The notes beneath the pieces are model-generated. The model had not been told where the DNA came from, did not search any database, and saw nothing but the letters and a program-made list of their open reading frames with translations. A program made the translations under genes and the position numbers. Of a stretch of DNA of 64,000 nucleotides, positions 17,029 to 26,772 are shown piece by piece (positions within the stretch are counted from its first letter, which is position 1; each line of letters opens with the position of its first letter). The DNA comes from Xylophilus sp. GTDB lineage: Bacteria > Pseudomonadota > Gammaproteobacteria > Burkholderiales > Burkholderiaceae_C. Location: positions 62,001-126,000 of the forward strand of contig WNDY01000001.1 of the NCBI GenBank assembly GCA_009914555.1. Direction: 5' to 3'.

Positions 17029-18207
17029 TTAGCGCGCCGCGCCGATCACGCCGCCGCCGAGGCAGACTTCGCTGTCGTAGAGCACGGCCGACTGGCCCGG
17101 CGTGACGGCCCACTGCGGCTCGGCGAACCCCAGCGCGAAGGCGCTGCCGCTGGCGCGCTCCAGCCGGCAGGCCGCGTCGGCCTGCCGGTAGCGGGTCTTG
17201 GCCGCATAGGCGCCGGGCGCGGGCGGGCGGCCGGCGGTCCAGCTCGCGTCGGCGGCCTCCAGCGTGTGCGACAGCAGCCACGGGTGGTCGTGGCCCTGTA
17301 CCGCAAACAGGGTATTCGCCGCCACGTCCTTGCGGGCGACGAACCAGGGCGCGTGCTCGCCGCCGCCGCGCTGGGCGCCCTTGTCCTTGATGCCGCCGAT
17401 GCCCAGCCCCTGGCGCTGGCCCAGCGTGTAGAACGACAGGCCCACGTGGCGGCCGACGACGCGGCCGCGGTCGTCCCTGATCGGGCCCGGCTCCTTGCGG
17501 ATGTAGCGGTTGAGGAACTCGCGGAACGGCCGCTCGCCGATGAAGCAGATGCCGGTCGAGTCCTTCTTCCTCGCGTTGGGCAGGCCGATCTCCTCGGCGA
17601 TGCGGCGCACCTCGGTCTTGTGCAGCTCGCCGACCGGGAACAGCGTCCTCGCCAGCTGCGCCTGGTTGAGCCGGTGCAGGAAGTAGCTCTGGTCCTTGGC
17701 CGGGTCGAGCCCCTTGAGCAGCTGATACTCCTGGGAGGAGGGTGACTCCAGCCCTTCTATGGCGGGCGTTCCAGAAGTATCACCCCGGGTGTATGAAAAA
17801 GGTATCGCGCGCACGCGGGCATAGTGCCCGGTCGCGATCTTCTTGGCGCCCAGCCGCATCGCATGGTCGAGGAAGGCCTTGAACTTGATCTCGGCGTTGC
17901 AGAGCACGTCGGGGTTCGGCGTGCGGCCGGCCTGGTACTCGCGCAGGAACTCGGCGAACACGCGGTCCTTGTACTCGGCGGCGAAGTTGACGTGCTCGAT
18001 CTCGATGCCGACCACGTCGGCCACGGCCGCGGCGTCGACGAAATCCTCGTTGGACGAGCAGTATTCGCCGTCGTCGTCGTCCTCCCAGTTCTTCATGAAG
18101 ATGCCGACGACCTCGTGCCCGGCGCGCTTGAGCAGCCAGGCGGTCACGGCCGAATCCACCCCGCCCGAGAGACCGACGACGACCCGGTGCTTGCTGTGTG
18201 CATTCAT
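17029..18207 (-). CDS. mnmA: tRNA-specific 2-thiouridylase MnmA
   Basis: Protein of 392 residues that thiolates U34 of tRNA Lys/Glu/Gln. The ATP loop is [16 protein letters not shown], and the two catalytic Cys lie in [13 protein letters not shown] and [13 protein letters not shown]. The C-terminus [20 protein letters not shown] is typical. Start at ATG 18207; the frame opens a little further upstream with GTG. Oddity: between [10 protein letters not shown] and [16 protein letters not shown] there are about 25 residues ([12 protein letters not shown]...SSQE) where E. coli MnmA has about 7. That segment uses rare AT-richer codons and contains a dispersed repeat (17725-17807), so it looks like an in-frame insertion. 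Reading frame and motifs are otherwise intact. Confidence 0.93.
   Translation of the reverse strand: MNAHSKHRVVVGLSGGVDSAVTAWLLKRAGHEVVGIFMKNWEDDDDGEYCSSNEDFVDAAAVADVVGIEIEHVNFAAEYKDRVFAEFLREYQAGRTPNPDVLCNAEIKFKAFLDHAMRLGAKKIATGHYARVRAIPFSYTRGDTSGTPAIEGLESPSSQEYQLLKGLDPAKDQSYFLHRLNQAQLARTLFPVGELHKTEVRRIAEEIGLPNARKKDSTGICFIGERPFREFLNRYIRKEPGPIRDDRGRVVGRHVGLSFYTLGQRQGLGIGGIKDKGAQRGGGEHAPWFVARKDVAANTLFAVQGHDHPWLLSHTLEAADASWTAGRPPAPGAYAAKTRYRQADAACRLERASGSAFALGFAEPQWAVTPGQSAVLYDSEVCLGGGVIGAAR
17725..17807. repeat. Dispersed palindromic element inserted in frame in mnmA
   Basis: Near-inverted arms ATACTCCTGG (17725-17734) and CCAGAAGTAT (17771-17780), then a palindrome-like CACCCCGGGTG flanked by GTAT and GTATG, then GGTAT at 17801-17805. 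Coding side uses codons such as ATA, CCT, TCA, ACT, TCT and GGA that are rare in the rest of the gene. The same 10-base word ATACTCCTGG occurs at 32446-32455 and 52961-52970 (opposite strand). Confidence 0.5.
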
Positions 18208-18375
18208 AAGCACGCGATTGTATTTTTCGCCCCTCGCGCGCCGGCCGGCGCGCGCGCCATGCCCCTGCGCGCTGACGGAGCGCTCCTACTGCCATTCAGG
18301 CGCGCCGCCCACCGCTGCGGTGTCCGGCCCGTCGCACCGTCATGCCATCGATGTGCGCATGCCAAAGGAGGCCCC

Positions 18376-18768
18376 ATGCCCTCGCAGAAGAAGTCCCGTC
18401 CCGATCCCGACCTCGAAAGCACCGACCTCGACTTCTCCGACGACGACGCCGGCGTGAATCCGCTGGCTCGCCCGGCGGTGGAGATCGGCCGCGAGGACGA
18501 CGACGGCATCAACGACCGGCTGAGCGCCGAGCAGGACGTGTCGTCCGACTTCGACGACGTGTCGGCCCATCCGTTCGACGACATACCGAACGACGGCGCC
18601 CTCAACTTCGACGACGGCACCGACATGGGCCACCCGCGCGGCGACACCCGCCGCGAAGGCGGCACCTGGGAGGCCGACGGCGCCGACAGCGGCGGCCTGG
18701 GCCCGCCGGCGGAGATCCTGTCGGACCACAACGGCCCGAGCGATCCGCGGGTCAGGCGCGGCGGCTGA
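18376..18768 (+). CDS. Small acidic protein of unknown function
   Basis: 130 residues starting at an ATG behind AAAGGAGG. The protein is strongly acidic and low in hydrophobic residues: LESTDLDFSDDDAG, REDDDGINDRLSAEQD, DFDDVSAHPFDDIPND. It has a basic C-terminus (RVRRGG) and no signal peptide, membrane helix or known motif, so it is probably soluble and partly disordered. I do not recognise the family. The strong ribosome site and codon-like third-position GC support a real gene. It is divergent from mnmA and convergent with the SMP-30-like gene. Confidence 0.6.
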   Translation: MPSQKKSRPDPDLESTDLDFSDDDAGVNPLARPAVEIGREDDDGINDRLSAEQDVSSDFDDVSAHPFDDIPNDGALNFDDGTDMGHPRGDTRREGGTWEADGADSGGLGPPAEILSDHNGPSDPRVRRGG

Positions 18769-18901
18769 CTGCCGGCCGCGAACAGCTTCGCCACCGTGGT
18801 CGCGATGCGCGGCGCGTCGGTCAGCCCGGCACGCCTGTGCCGGCGTGATGTCCTGGGCCGCGTCCGGGCTGCGCACGTTGGCCGCATGGATGCGGCCTCT
18901 C

Positions 18902-20005
18902 TCAGACGGCGCCGTGCGCCTCGACGTACAGGGCGTAGAGCGAATGGCTGCTGGCCATGTAGAGCCGGTTGTTCTTCGGGCCGCCGAAGGTCAGGTTGGC
19001 GCAGCGCTCGGGCAGCTGGATGAAGCCGATGAGCTTGCCCTGCGGGTTGAAGATCTTCACGCCGTCCAGGTCCTCGGGACGGGCCAGCGGCAGATAGGCT
19101 TTCATGCCGCCGCCGATGTCGGTCGGCTCACTGGCCAGGGTGCCGCTCCAGCCCCAGCCCACCCACAGGTTGCCGTCGCGGTCCACCTTGAAGCCGTCGA
19201 GCGAGGCCGGGCCCTGCGGGTCGATCACCTTGACCTTGTTGGACAGCGTGCCGTCCGGCGCCACGTCGTAGCTCCACAGCGAGCGGTTGGGCGAGCCCTT
19301 CCATTCGACGACGTAGAGCTTGGATTCGTCGGGCGAGAAGGCCAGGCCGTTGGGATTGACCAGGTCGGTGATCATGACTTGGAGCGTGCCGTCCGGCGAC
19401 AGGCGGAAGACGTTGGTGTTCGCCTGTTCCTGCCGTGCGCGGAACCCCTCCCATTCGCCGCTGATGCCGAACAGCGGATCGGTGAACCAGATGCTGTCGT
19501 CGGACTTGACGACGACGTCGTTCGGCGAATTGAGGCGCTTGCCTTCGTACGCATCGGCCAGCACGGTGAGGCGGCCGTTCTTCTCGGTGCGCACCAGCCG
19601 GCGCGTGACCGAATGTTCGCAGCTGACCAGCCGGCCCTGGCGGTCGCGCGCATTGCCGTTGGTGAAGTTGACGTTGGTCTTGTACACCGTGAACCGGCCG
19701 GTCTTCTCCTCGTACTTCATGAGCCGGTTGTTCGGGATGTCGCTGCACAGCAGGTAGCCGCCCTCGGGGAAGTAGACCGGCCCCTCGGCCCAGCGCATGC
19801 CCGTGCCGACCTGCTCGACGGTGCTGCTGTAGAGGCGGTACCTGGCGAAGTCCGGGTCGAGGATGAAGACCCGCGGGTCCGGGTAGCGCTGGTTGGGCTT
19901 GAACTCGAATGACTGCGCACCCGCCGCGCCGGCGATGGCCGCGAGGCCGGGGGCAGCCATGCTCTTGAGAAAACGGCGGCGCGGCTGAGAGGAAGAAGGG
20001 GTCAT
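18902..20005 (-). CDS. SMP-30/gluconolactonase-like protein, Tat-exported
   Basis: Protein of 367 residues with a twin-arginine signal (RRRFLKSMAAPGLAAIAGAAGA) and a six-bladed propeller of the SMP-30/gluconolactonase/LRE family. Metal-site features are MRWAEGPVYFPEGG (first Glu), LNSPNDVVVKSDDSIWFTDP (Asn and Asp), and NPNGLAFSPDESKLYV. C-terminal FGGPKNNRLYMASSHSLYAL is typical. Members hydrolyse sugar or other lactones. The exported location suggests action on an environmental substrate. Start at ATG 20005 because the Tat motif follows directly. It is divergent from the LysR gene at 20197 with 191 bases between, so LysR control is possible. Confidence 0.8.
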   Translation of the reverse strand: MTPSSSQPRRRFLKSMAAPGLAAIAGAAGAQSFEFKPNQRYPDPRVFILDPDFARYRLYSSTVEQVGTGMRWAEGPVYFPEGGYLLCSDIPNNRLMKYEEKTGRFTVYKTNVNFTNGNARDRQGRLVSCEHSVTRRLVRTEKNGRLTVLADAYEGKRLNSPNDVVVKSDDSIWFTDPLFGISGEWEGFRARQEQANTNVFRLSPDGTLQVMITDLVNPNGLAFSPDESKLYVVEWKGSPNRSLWSYDVAPDGTLSNKVKVIDPQGPASLDGFKVDRDGNLWVGWGWSGTLASEPTDIGGGMKAYLPLARPEDLDGVKIFNPQGKLIGFIQLPERCANLTFGGPKNNRLYMASSHSLYALYVEAHGAV

Positions 20006-20196
20006 GACGTTGCCTCGGATGGTGGGTCTGGTCTTGGGAGCGGGATGATTGTTAACGTGAACAAACGACCCATCAAGAACCGGCGACACCGCACATTCCC
20101 TCTTGCCATACCGTGCAAAAAGGCACAGCGCCCACACGCGGCGCGCAAGGTGCGGCCCCATCCGCCACAGCGGGCGCTCAACGACAATCGCACCCC

Positions 20197-21120
20197 ATGG
20201 AACTGCGGCAACTGCGCTACTTCGTCAAGGTCTGCGAACTCGGCAGCATGGGCCGCGCGGCGCTGGAGCTGGGCGTGGTCACCTCGGCGCTGAGCCAGCA
20301 GATCAGCCGGCTCGAAGGCGAGCTTTCCACGCGGCTGCTGCAGCGCAGCACCTCCGGCGCGGTGCCGACCGATGCGGGTCTGGCCTTCCTGCAGCAGGCC
20401 CAGCTCACGCTGCGCCATGCCGAGGGCGCCGTGCAGGCGGCCCAGCAGGCGCGCCTGTCGGGCCAGGTGAGCGTGGGCCTGGCGCCCACCACGGCCACGG
20501 TGCTGGGCGTGCCGCTGATGCGCGCGATGCAGGCGCGCTACCCCGACGTGCGGCTGCACATGGTCGAGGCGCTGTCGGGCCACCTGGCCACGATGCTCAA
20601 CGCGCGCCAGATCGACCTGGCCGTCATCTTCCAGACCGACGTGCCGCGCCGCTGGAGCGTGACGCCGCTGCTCGACGAGAAACTGTTCTTCATCGCCGCG
20701 GCCGACCTGGCCGAGCGTCCGCGCGGCGCGCGGGTGCGCCTGGCCCAGCTGGCCGGCGTGCCGCTGATCCTGCCGACCAACAGCCACGGCCTGCGGGCCA
20801 CGCTGGTCGGATCGTTCGCGCGCACCGGCATCCAGCCGCGCATCGTGGCCGAGGTGGACGGCCTCGCATTGCTCATGGATGCGGTGCGGGCCGGCTACGG
20901 CGCCACGGTGCAGCCGGGCGCGGCCACCGGACGGCGCGAAGAAGGGCTGGTGGTCGCGCAGATCGCCGACCGCCACGTCGGCCGGCGCAACCTGCTGGCC
21001 AGCCTGTCGGACGACGAGCTTTCTCCGGCGGCGCTGGCCGCGCGCGTGGTACTGGCCGACACGGCCCGCGCGCTGGTGCGCGCAGGAGCCTGGGCCGGCG
21101 CCACCCTTCTCGAAAACTGA
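20197..21120 (+). CDS. LysR-family regulator beside tcuAB
   Basis: Protein of 307 residues. The N-terminal winged helix MELRQLRYFVKVCELGSMGR..SALSQQISRLEGELSTRLLQR is a classic LysR DNA-binding domain, followed by a two-lobed effector domain from about residue 90. Tricarballylate utilisation genes (tcuABC) in enterics are controlled by a LysR protein, TcuR; this gene lies 77 bases upstream of tcuA on the same strand and is the likely counterpart. The effector-domain sequence itself does not identify the ligand. Start chosen at MELRQ, since the longer frame has no family similarity. Confidence 0.85.
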   Translation: MELRQLRYFVKVCELGSMGRAALELGVVTSALSQQISRLEGELSTRLLQRSTSGAVPTDAGLAFLQQAQLTLRHAEGAVQAAQQARLSGQVSVGLAPTTATVLGVPLMRAMQARYPDVRLHMVEALSGHLATMLNARQIDLAVIFQTDVPRRWSVTPLLDEKLFFIAAADLAERPRGARVRLAQLAGVPLILPTNSHGLRATLVGSFARTGIQPRIVAEVDGLALLMDAVRAGYGATVQPGAATGRREEGLVVAQIADRHVGRRNLLASLSDDELSPAALAARVVLADTARALVRAGAWAGATLLEN

Positions 21121-21197
21121 ACACCTGTTGCCGCAGCGTGCCTTTCGCGTGAAGGCCGGTCTTTCTACAGTCGCCCGACTGACAGGAGACCCCACGA

Positions 21198-22640
21198 GTG
21201 ATCGATGTACTGGTTGTCGGCGGCGGCAATGCCGCGCTGTGCGCCGCGCTGATGGCGCGCGAGGCCGGCGCGCGCGTGCTGCTGCTGGAGGCCGCGCCCA
21301 GGGCCTGGCGCGGCGGCAATTCGCAGCACACCCGCAACCTGCGCTGCATGCACGATGCGCCGCAGGACGTGCTGGTCGAGGCCTACCCCGAAGAGGAATA
21401 TTGGCAGGATTTGCTGAAGGTGACCGGCGGCCTGACCGACGAGCACCTCGCACGGCTGGTGATCCGGGCGTCGTCCAACTGCCGCGGCTGGATGCGCAGC
21501 CACGGCGTGCATTTTCAGCCGCCGCTGTCGGGCGCGCTGCACGTAGCCCGCACCAACGCCTTCTTCATGGGCGGCGGCAAGGCGCTGGTCAATGCGTATT
21601 TCCGCAGCGCCGAGCGCCTGGGCGTGCAGGTGCGCTACGAGACGCCGGTGGCCGAGGTGGAGCTGGACGGCGGCCGCTTCGTCGCCGTGCGCACCGAAAG
21701 CGGCGAGCGCATCGAAGCCAGGGCCTGCGTGCTCGCGGCCGGCGGCTTCGAGTCCAACCGCGAATGGCTGCGCGAGGCCTGGGGACAGAACGCGCGCGGC
21801 GAATGGCCGGCCGACAACTTCTTGATCCGCGGCACGCGCTTCAACCAGGGCGTGCTGCTGCACCACATGATCGAGCGGCACGGCGCCGACAGCATCGGCG
21901 ACCCGTCGCAGGGGCACATGGTGGCGATCGACGCGCGCGCGCCGCTCTACGACGGCGGCATCTGCACCCGCATCGACTGCGTATCGCTCGGCATCGTGGT
22001 CAACCGCGAAGCGAAGCGCTTCTACGACGAGGGCGAGGACTTCTGGCCCAAGCGCTATGCGATCTGGGGCCGCCTCGTGGCCCAGCAGCCGGGGCAGATC
22101 GGCTACTCCATCATCGACCAGAAGGCCATCGGCCGCTTCATGCCGCCGGTGTTCGACGGCACCATCGCGCAGACGCTGCCCGAGCTGGCCCGCAAGCTGG
22201 GGCTCGACGAAGCCACCTTCGCGCAGACCGTGGCCGACTACAACGCGGCCTGCCGCGTCGGCACCTTCGACCACACCGCGCTCGACGACTGCCATACCGA
22301 GGGCCTCGCGCCGGCCAAGACCCACTGGGCCCGGCCGATCGACACGCCGCCCTACTACGGCTACCCGCTGCGCCCCGGCATCACCTTCACCTATCTCGGC
22401 CTCAAGGTGGACGACACCGCCGCGGTGCGCTTCGGCGGCCGGCCGAGCCCCAACCTGTTCGTCGCCGGCGAGATGATGGCCGGCAACGTGCTCGGCAAGG
22501 GCTACACCGCCGGCGTGGGCATGAGCATCGGCACGGCCTTCGGCCGCATCGCCGGCACCGGGGCCGCGCGCGCTGCGGGCTTCGCCGCCGCACCGCAAGG
22601 ACAAGAAGAACGGGAGACCGCCGATGCAGCAAGTCATTGA
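21198..22640 (+). CDS. tcuA: FAD-dependent tricarballylate dehydrogenase, TcuA
   Basis: Protein of 480 residues with GTG start behind GGAG. The N-terminal dinucleotide fold [20 protein letters not shown] and later [11 protein letters not shown] mark a fumarate-reductase/succinate-dehydrogenase-type flavoprotein; [14 protein letters not shown] and [22 protein letters not shown] are the parts recognised from TcuA/CobZ. TcuA oxidises tricarballylate to cis-aconitate and passes electrons to TcuB. The tcuB gene overlaps its 3' end by 17 bases. The family also oxidises related polycarboxylates, so the true substrate here is not proven. Confidence 0.85.
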   Translation: MIDVLVVGGGNAALCAALMAREAGARVLLLEAAPRAWRGGNSQHTRNLRCMHDAPQDVLVEAYPEEEYWQDLLKVTGGLTDEHLARLVIRASSNCRGWMRSHGVHFQPPLSGALHVARTNAFFMGGGKALVNAYFRSAERLGVQVRYETPVAEVELDGGRFVAVRTESGERIEARACVLAAGGFESNREWLREAWGQNARGEWPADNFLIRGTRFNQGVLLHHMIERHGADSIGDPSQGHMVAIDARAPLYDGGICTRIDCVSLGIVVNREAKRFYDEGEDFWPKRYAIWGRLVAQQPGQIGYSIIDQKAIGRFMPPVFDGTIAQTLPELARKLGLDEATFAQTVADYNAACRVGTFDHTALDDCHTEGLAPAKTHWARPIDTPPYYGYPLRPGITFTYLGLKVDDTAAVRFGGRPSPNLFVAGEMMAGNVLGKGYTAGVGMSIGTAFGRIAGTGAARAAGFAAAPQGQEERETADAASH

Positions 22641-23853
22641 CCTCGTGGAACGCGCCAAGGCCGAGGCCAAAGGCCGCGCCCCGAGCCGCGTGATTCCGAT
22701 CGCGCCGGCCCGCACGGTCATCGCGCCCGGCGCCGAGGAGGCCGAGGTCGCCCGCATCCTCCAGATCTGCAACGCCTGCCGCTACTGCAAAGGCTTCTGC
22801 GCGGTGTTCCCGGCGATGACGCGGCGCCTGGAGTTCGGCGCGGCCGATGCCCACTACCTCGCCAACCTCTGCCACAACTGCGGCGCCTGCCTGCATGCCT
22901 GCCAGTACGCGCCGCCGCACGAGTTCGCGGTCAACGTGCCCCGGGCCATGGCCGAGGTGCGCATGAAGACGTACCACGACTACGCCTGGCCGCAGCCGCT
23001 GGGCCGGCTCTACGAGCGCGCCGGCCTCACCGTGGCGCTGGCGCTGGCGGCGGGGCTGGCGCTGTTCCTCGTGCTGGCGGTCGCGCTGGCCGGGCCGCTG
23101 GTGCACGCGCCGCTGGCCGGGAATTTCTACGCCATCTTCCCGCACAACCTGCTGGCCGGCCTGTTCGGCGCCGTGTTCGGCTTCGTGGTCATCGCGCTCG
23201 GTCTGGGCGTGCGCCGGTTCTGGCGCGAGGTCTCGCCGGCGCGCGACAACGGCGCCGCCGCGGTGTCGGCGGTGCGCGGCAGCGCGGCGGCCGAGGCGGC
23301 GCACGACGTGGCGCGGCTGAAGTACCTCGACGGCGGCCATGGCGAGGGCTGCAACAACGAGGACGACCGCTTCACGCTCTGGCGCCGGCGCTTCCACCAC
23401 TTCACTTTCTACGGCTTCCTGCTGTGCTTTGCCGCCACCAGCGTGGCCACGCTCTACCACTACCTGCTCGATCTGCACGCCCCCTATGCACTCACGAGCC
23501 TGCCGGTGCTGCTGGGCACGGCCGGCGGGATCGGCCTGCTGATCGGGCCGGCCGGGCTGCTGTGGCTCAACCTGCGGCGCGACCCGCGCCACGGCGACCA
23601 GCGCCAGCGGCCGATGGACCGCGGCTTCATCGCGCTGCTGCTGCTGGTGAGCGCCACCGGCCTGGCGCTGCTGGCCTGGCGCGACACGCGCTTCATGGCG
23701 CTGTGGCTGGCGATCCACCTCGGCACGGTGATGGCGCTGTTCCTCACGCTGCCCTACGGCAAGTTCGCCCACGGCATCTTCCGCTCGGCCGCGCTGCTGA
23801 AGTACGCGATCGAGAAGCGGCTGCCGAGCAAGCTGCAGCTCGGCGCCGACTGA
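22624..23853 (+). CDS. tcuB: TcuB/CitB-like iron-sulfur membrane protein
   Basis: Protein of 409 residues. N-terminal ferredoxin-like half holds two Cys clusters: [11 protein letters not shown] and [17 protein letters not shown]. From about residue 130 there are several membrane helices (for example [20 protein letters not shown] and [22 protein letters not shown]) with His residues that could bind heme. TcuB reoxidises the flavin of TcuA and sends electrons to the quinone pool. Overlap with tcuA shows a coupled pair. The tricarballylate permease TcuC is not next to them; a periplasmic Bug receptor follows instead. Confidence 0.87.
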   Translation: MQQVIDLVERAKAEAKGRAPSRVIPIAPARTVIAPGAEEAEVARILQICNACRYCKGFCAVFPAMTRRLEFGAADAHYLANLCHNCGACLHACQYAPPHEFAVNVPRAMAEVRMKTYHDYAWPQPLGRLYERAGLTVALALAAGLALFLVLAVALAGPLVHAPLAGNFYAIFPHNLLAGLFGAVFGFVVIALGLGVRRFWREVSPARDNGAAAVSAVRGSAAAEAAHDVARLKYLDGGHGEGCNNEDDRFTLWRRRFHHFTFYGFLLCFAATSVATLYHYLLDLHAPYALTSLPVLLGTAGGIGLLIGPAGLLWLNLRRDPRHGDQRQRPMDRGFIALLLLVSATGLALLAWRDTRFMALWLAIHLGTVMALFLTLPYGKFAHGIFRSAALLKYAIEKRLPSKLQLGAD

Positions 23854-23884
23854 CCCCTTCTCCACGGACAAACGAGACAACCCC

Positions 23885-24862
23885 ATGAACACTCCACGGC
23901 GCACCGCCCTCCTCCTGGCCGCCGGCACCCTGGTGCTGGCCGCCGCCCTGCCGGCCGCGGCGCAGGACTTTCCGCCGAACAGGCCGGTCACCCTGGTCGT
24001 CGGCTTCGCGCCCGGCGGCGCGGCCGATGCGGCCGCGCGGCTCATCGCCAGGAAGCTCGGCGGCAACATCGGCCAGTCGGTCGTGGTGGACAACAGGGGC
24101 GGCGCCGGCGGCAACATCGCCCACCAGCAGGTGGCCAACGCGCCGGCCGACGGCAGCGTGCTGCTGTTCGGCTCCATCGGTCCGCTGACCATCGCGCCGC
24201 ACCTCATGAAGGTGGGCTACGACCCGTTCAAGGACCTGGCGCCGGTCTCGGGCGGCGTGAACTTTCCGAACGTGCTCGTGGTGCACAAGGGCCTGGGCGT
24301 GAAGAACCTGGCCGAGTTCGTCGCGCTGGCCAAGAAGGGCGAGAGGGTCGAGTTCGCCTCCACCGGCGCCGGCTCGGCCTCGCACCTTGCGGGCGAACTC
24401 TTCAACCAGCGCGCCGGCATCGAGATGGTCCACGTGCCCTACAAGGGCGGCGCGCCGGCGCTGCAGGACCTGCTCGGCGAGCGCGTGGCCTCCTACTTCT
24501 CGGCGCCGCCGACCGCGATGCCGTACGTGGAGGCCGGCAGGCTGATCCCGCTGGCCACCACCGGCCTCAAGCGCCCGAGCTATCTGCCCAACATCCCGAC
24601 CGTGGCCGAGGCCGGCTACCCCGGCTTCGAGGCGCTCAACTGGTACGCCTTCGTCGCGCCCGGCAAGACGCCCGCGCCGCTGCTCGACCGCTGGAACCGC
24701 GAGATCGTGAAGGTATTGAACGACCCGGAGGTCAAGGCCGCACTCGACAAGCACGGCCTCACGCCGCAGCCCACCACGCGCGAAGGCCTGGCCGACTTCA
24801 TGCGCAAGGAGTCGGACAAGTGGGGCAAAGTGGTGCGGCAACGAAAGATCACCGCTAGCTGA
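23885..24862 (+). CDS. Bug/TctC-family solute-binding receptor
   Basis: Protein of 325 residues with a signal peptide (LLLAAGTLVLAAALPAAAQ). Bug signatures are FPPNRPVTLVVGFAPGGAAD, VVDNRGGAGGNIAHQQVANAPADG and VHVPYKGGAPALQDLLGERV. Bug proteins bind carboxylates, amides or aromatic acids in the periplasm; some work with TctAB membrane subunits, most have no linked permease and may act as sensors. Thirty-one bases after tcuB, so it most likely binds the substrate of this cluster. No tctA or tctB gene lies in the window. Confidence 0.9.
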   Translation: MNTPRRTALLLAAGTLVLAAALPAAAQDFPPNRPVTLVVGFAPGGAADAAARLIARKLGGNIGQSVVVDNRGGAGGNIAHQQVANAPADGSVLLFGSIGPLTIAPHLMKVGYDPFKDLAPVSGGVNFPNVLVVHKGLGVKNLAEFVALAKKGERVEFASTGAGSASHLAGELFNQRAGIEMVHVPYKGGAPALQDLLGERVASYFSAPPTAMPYVEAGRLIPLATTGLKRPSYLPNIPTVAEAGYPGFEALNWYAFVAPGKTPAPLLDRWNREIVKVLNDPEVKAALDKHGLTPQPTTREGLADFMRKESDKWGKVVRQRKITAS

Positions 24863-24888
24863 TTTCGTCACACGTCAAGGAGACTCCG

Positions 24889-25689
24889 ATGACCGCAACT
24901 TCCCACCCGACCGGCGTGCTCGCAATCCCCTCGATGCGCGCGCAGTGCAGCGACGCCGAATGGCAGGCCCGCGTGGACCTGGCCGCCTGCTACCGGCTCG
25001 TCGCCCACTACGGCATGGCCGACATGATGGCCAACCACATCTCCTCGCGCGTGCCGGACCAGGACGGCGCCTTCCTCATCAACGCCTACGGGATGATGTA
25101 CGAGGAGATCACCGCGTCGAGCCTCGTCAAGGTGGACCACGACGGCACCATCCTCGCCAAACCGGACTTCGGCGCACTGAACTACGGCATCAACAAGGCC
25201 GGCTACGTGATCCACAGCGCGGTGCACCATGCGCGGCCCGAGGTCGCCTGCGTGATCCACACGCACAGCTGGGCGTCGATGGCGGTGTCGGCGCTCGAAT
25301 GCGGGCTGCTGCCGATCACGCAGACGGCGATGCGCTTCCTCAAGATCGGCTACCACGACTACCAGGGCGTGGTGCTCGACACGGCCGAGCAGGCATCGCT
25401 GATCGCGGACCTGGGCCAGGGCGAGGCGCTGATCCTGCGCAACCACGGCGCGCTGACCGTGGGCCGCACCGTGGGCGAGGTCTTCAACTGGATGCACCGG
25501 CTGGAGCTGTCGTGCCGCGCGCAGCTCGCGGCCCAGGCCACCGGCAGCCCGCTCGCGAAGGTGCCGCAGCCGGTGCTGGAGGAGACCTGGAACAACTACC
25601 AGCCCGGCACCCGCCGCCCCTACGGCGTGATGGAGTGGCCGGCGCTGCTGCGCATGCTCGACCGCCTGGATCCGAGCTACCGCGACTGA
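24889..25689 (+). CDS. Class II aldolase/adducin-family protein
   Basis: Protein of 266 residues. Family marks: NHISSRVPDQDGAFLINAYGMMYEEI (substrate loop), VIHTHSWASMAVSAL (the His-x-His zinc ligands) and LILRNHGALTVGRTVGE (third zinc His). Class II aldolases split or decarboxylate hydroxyacid or sugar phosphates using a divalent metal. The adducin-like branch to which this belongs often lacks an assigned substrate. Preceded by AAGGAGA and placed between two Bug genes, so it is part of the cluster's catabolic route, probably carbon-carbon cleavage or decarboxylation. That step is inference. Confidence 0.85.
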   Translation: MTATSHPTGVLAIPSMRAQCSDAEWQARVDLAACYRLVAHYGMADMMANHISSRVPDQDGAFLINAYGMMYEEITASSLVKVDHDGTILAKPDFGALNYGINKAGYVIHSAVHHARPEVACVIHTHSWASMAVSALECGLLPITQTAMRFLKIGYHDYQGVVLDTAEQASLIADLGQGEALILRNHGALTVGRTVGEVFNWMHRLELSCRAQLAAQATGSPLAKVPQPVLEETWNNYQPGTRRPYGVMEWPALLRMLDRLDPSYRD

Positions 25690-25725
25690 CGCGCCCCCGC
25701 ACCCACAACAACGGAGACACCCACG

Positions 25726-26721
25726 ATGACCACCACCAGCCGCAGGCAACTGCTGGGCTGGGCTGCCGCCTGCACGGCCGCCGGCCCGTTCTCCCTTCCC
25801 CGCGCGTTCGCCGCCGACGGCTTCCCGCGCAAGCCGGTCACGCTGGTCGTGCCGTTCGCCCCGGGCGGCAACCTCGACCTCGTGGCCCGCGCGATCGCGC
25901 CGGCGCTGCAGGACGCGCTCGGCCAGAGCATCGTCGTGGACAACCGCGCCGGCGCCGGCGGCGCCATCGGCGCGGCCGCCGTCGCGCGGGCCGAGGCCGA
26001 TGGGCACACGCTGCTGGTCACCACACCGAATGCGCTGGTCGTGCTGCCGCGCATGGTCAAGACCACCTACGCGCTCGCGAGCTTCGAGCCGGTCGGCCTG
26101 GTGTCCAGCACGGCGCTGGTGCTCGCGACCAGTGCCAACAACAAAAAGCTGCCGGATGCCGCCACGCTGCTGCGCGAGACCCGTGCCAACCCCGGCCGCC
26201 TCACCGCCGGCCACGCCGGGCCGGGGACCACCAACCACGTCGCGCTGATGCTGATCGAGGACGCCGCCGGCGTGCGCTTCAACCTCGTGGCCTACAAGGG
26301 CTCGGCGCCGGCGCTCGTCGATGCGATCGGCGGGCAGATCGACCTGATCTGCGACCAGCTCTCCAGCTCGCTGCAGCACATCCAGTCGGGCGCGCTGCGG
26401 CCGCTGGCCGTGCTCTCGCGCGAGCGCGATCCGCAACTGCCGCAGGTGCCCACGCTGCACGAAGCGGGCGTCACCAACTTCGACGCAACCACCGCCACCG
26501 GCCTGCTCGCGCCGCGCGGCACGCCGGCTGCGGCCACCGCCACGCTCAACGCCGCACTGGCCAAGGCGCTGGCCGATCCGACGGTGCGCCAGCGCCTGCA
26601 GACCATCGGCAGCACGCCACGCCCGCTGGCGCCCGATGCGTTCGGCCGGCTGCTGCGGCAGGAAGACCAGCGCGCGCAGAAGCTCGCCCAGTCTGGCCGC
26701 TTGGTCGGGGGTAATACCTGA
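25726..26721 (+). CDS. Bug/TctC-family solute-binding receptor
   Basis: Protein of 331 residues. The leader SRRQLLGWAAACTAAGPFSL is twin-arginine-like rather than a plain Sec signal. Bug features: FPRKPVTLVVPFAPGGNLDLVARAIAPAL, SIVVDNRAGAGGAIGAAAVA, NLVAYKGSAPALVDAIGGQI. The C-terminus ends unusually (AQKLAQSGRLVGGNT) inside an AT-richer patch of the dispersed motif type, so the last residues may have been changed by that sequence. Second of three receptors in this cluster; ligand unknown. Confidence 0.88.
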   Translation: MTTTSRRQLLGWAAACTAAGPFSLPRAFAADGFPRKPVTLVVPFAPGGNLDLVARAIAPALQDALGQSIVVDNRAGAGGAIGAAAVARAEADGHTLLVTTPNALVVLPRMVKTTYALASFEPVGLVSSTALVLATSANNKKLPDAATLLRETRANPGRLTAGHAGPGTTNHVALMLIEDAAGVRFNLVAYKGSAPALVDAIGGQIDLICDQLSSSLQHIQSGALRPLAVLSRERDPQLPQVPTLHEAGVTNFDATTATGLLAPRGTPAAATATLNAALAKALADPTVRQRLQTIGSTPRPLAPDAFGRLLRQEDQRAQKLAQSGRLVGGNT

Positions 26722-26768
26722 CAGCCCTTTCTGCATGACCACCACAGACGCTTTCTCCGAGGAGTATG
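26707..26768. repeat. Dispersed GGGGTA/GGAGTAT patch between a Bug gene and an amidohydrolase gene
   Basis: GGGGGTAATACC at 26707-26718 lies over the 3' end of the Bug gene, and CGAGGAGTATGCAC at about 26759-26770 forms the ribosome-site region of the next gene. CCGAGGAG..TATGC also occurs on the minus strand at 32385-32399. Membership in the dispersed family is tentative. Confidence 0.33.
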
Positions 26769-26772
26769 CACA

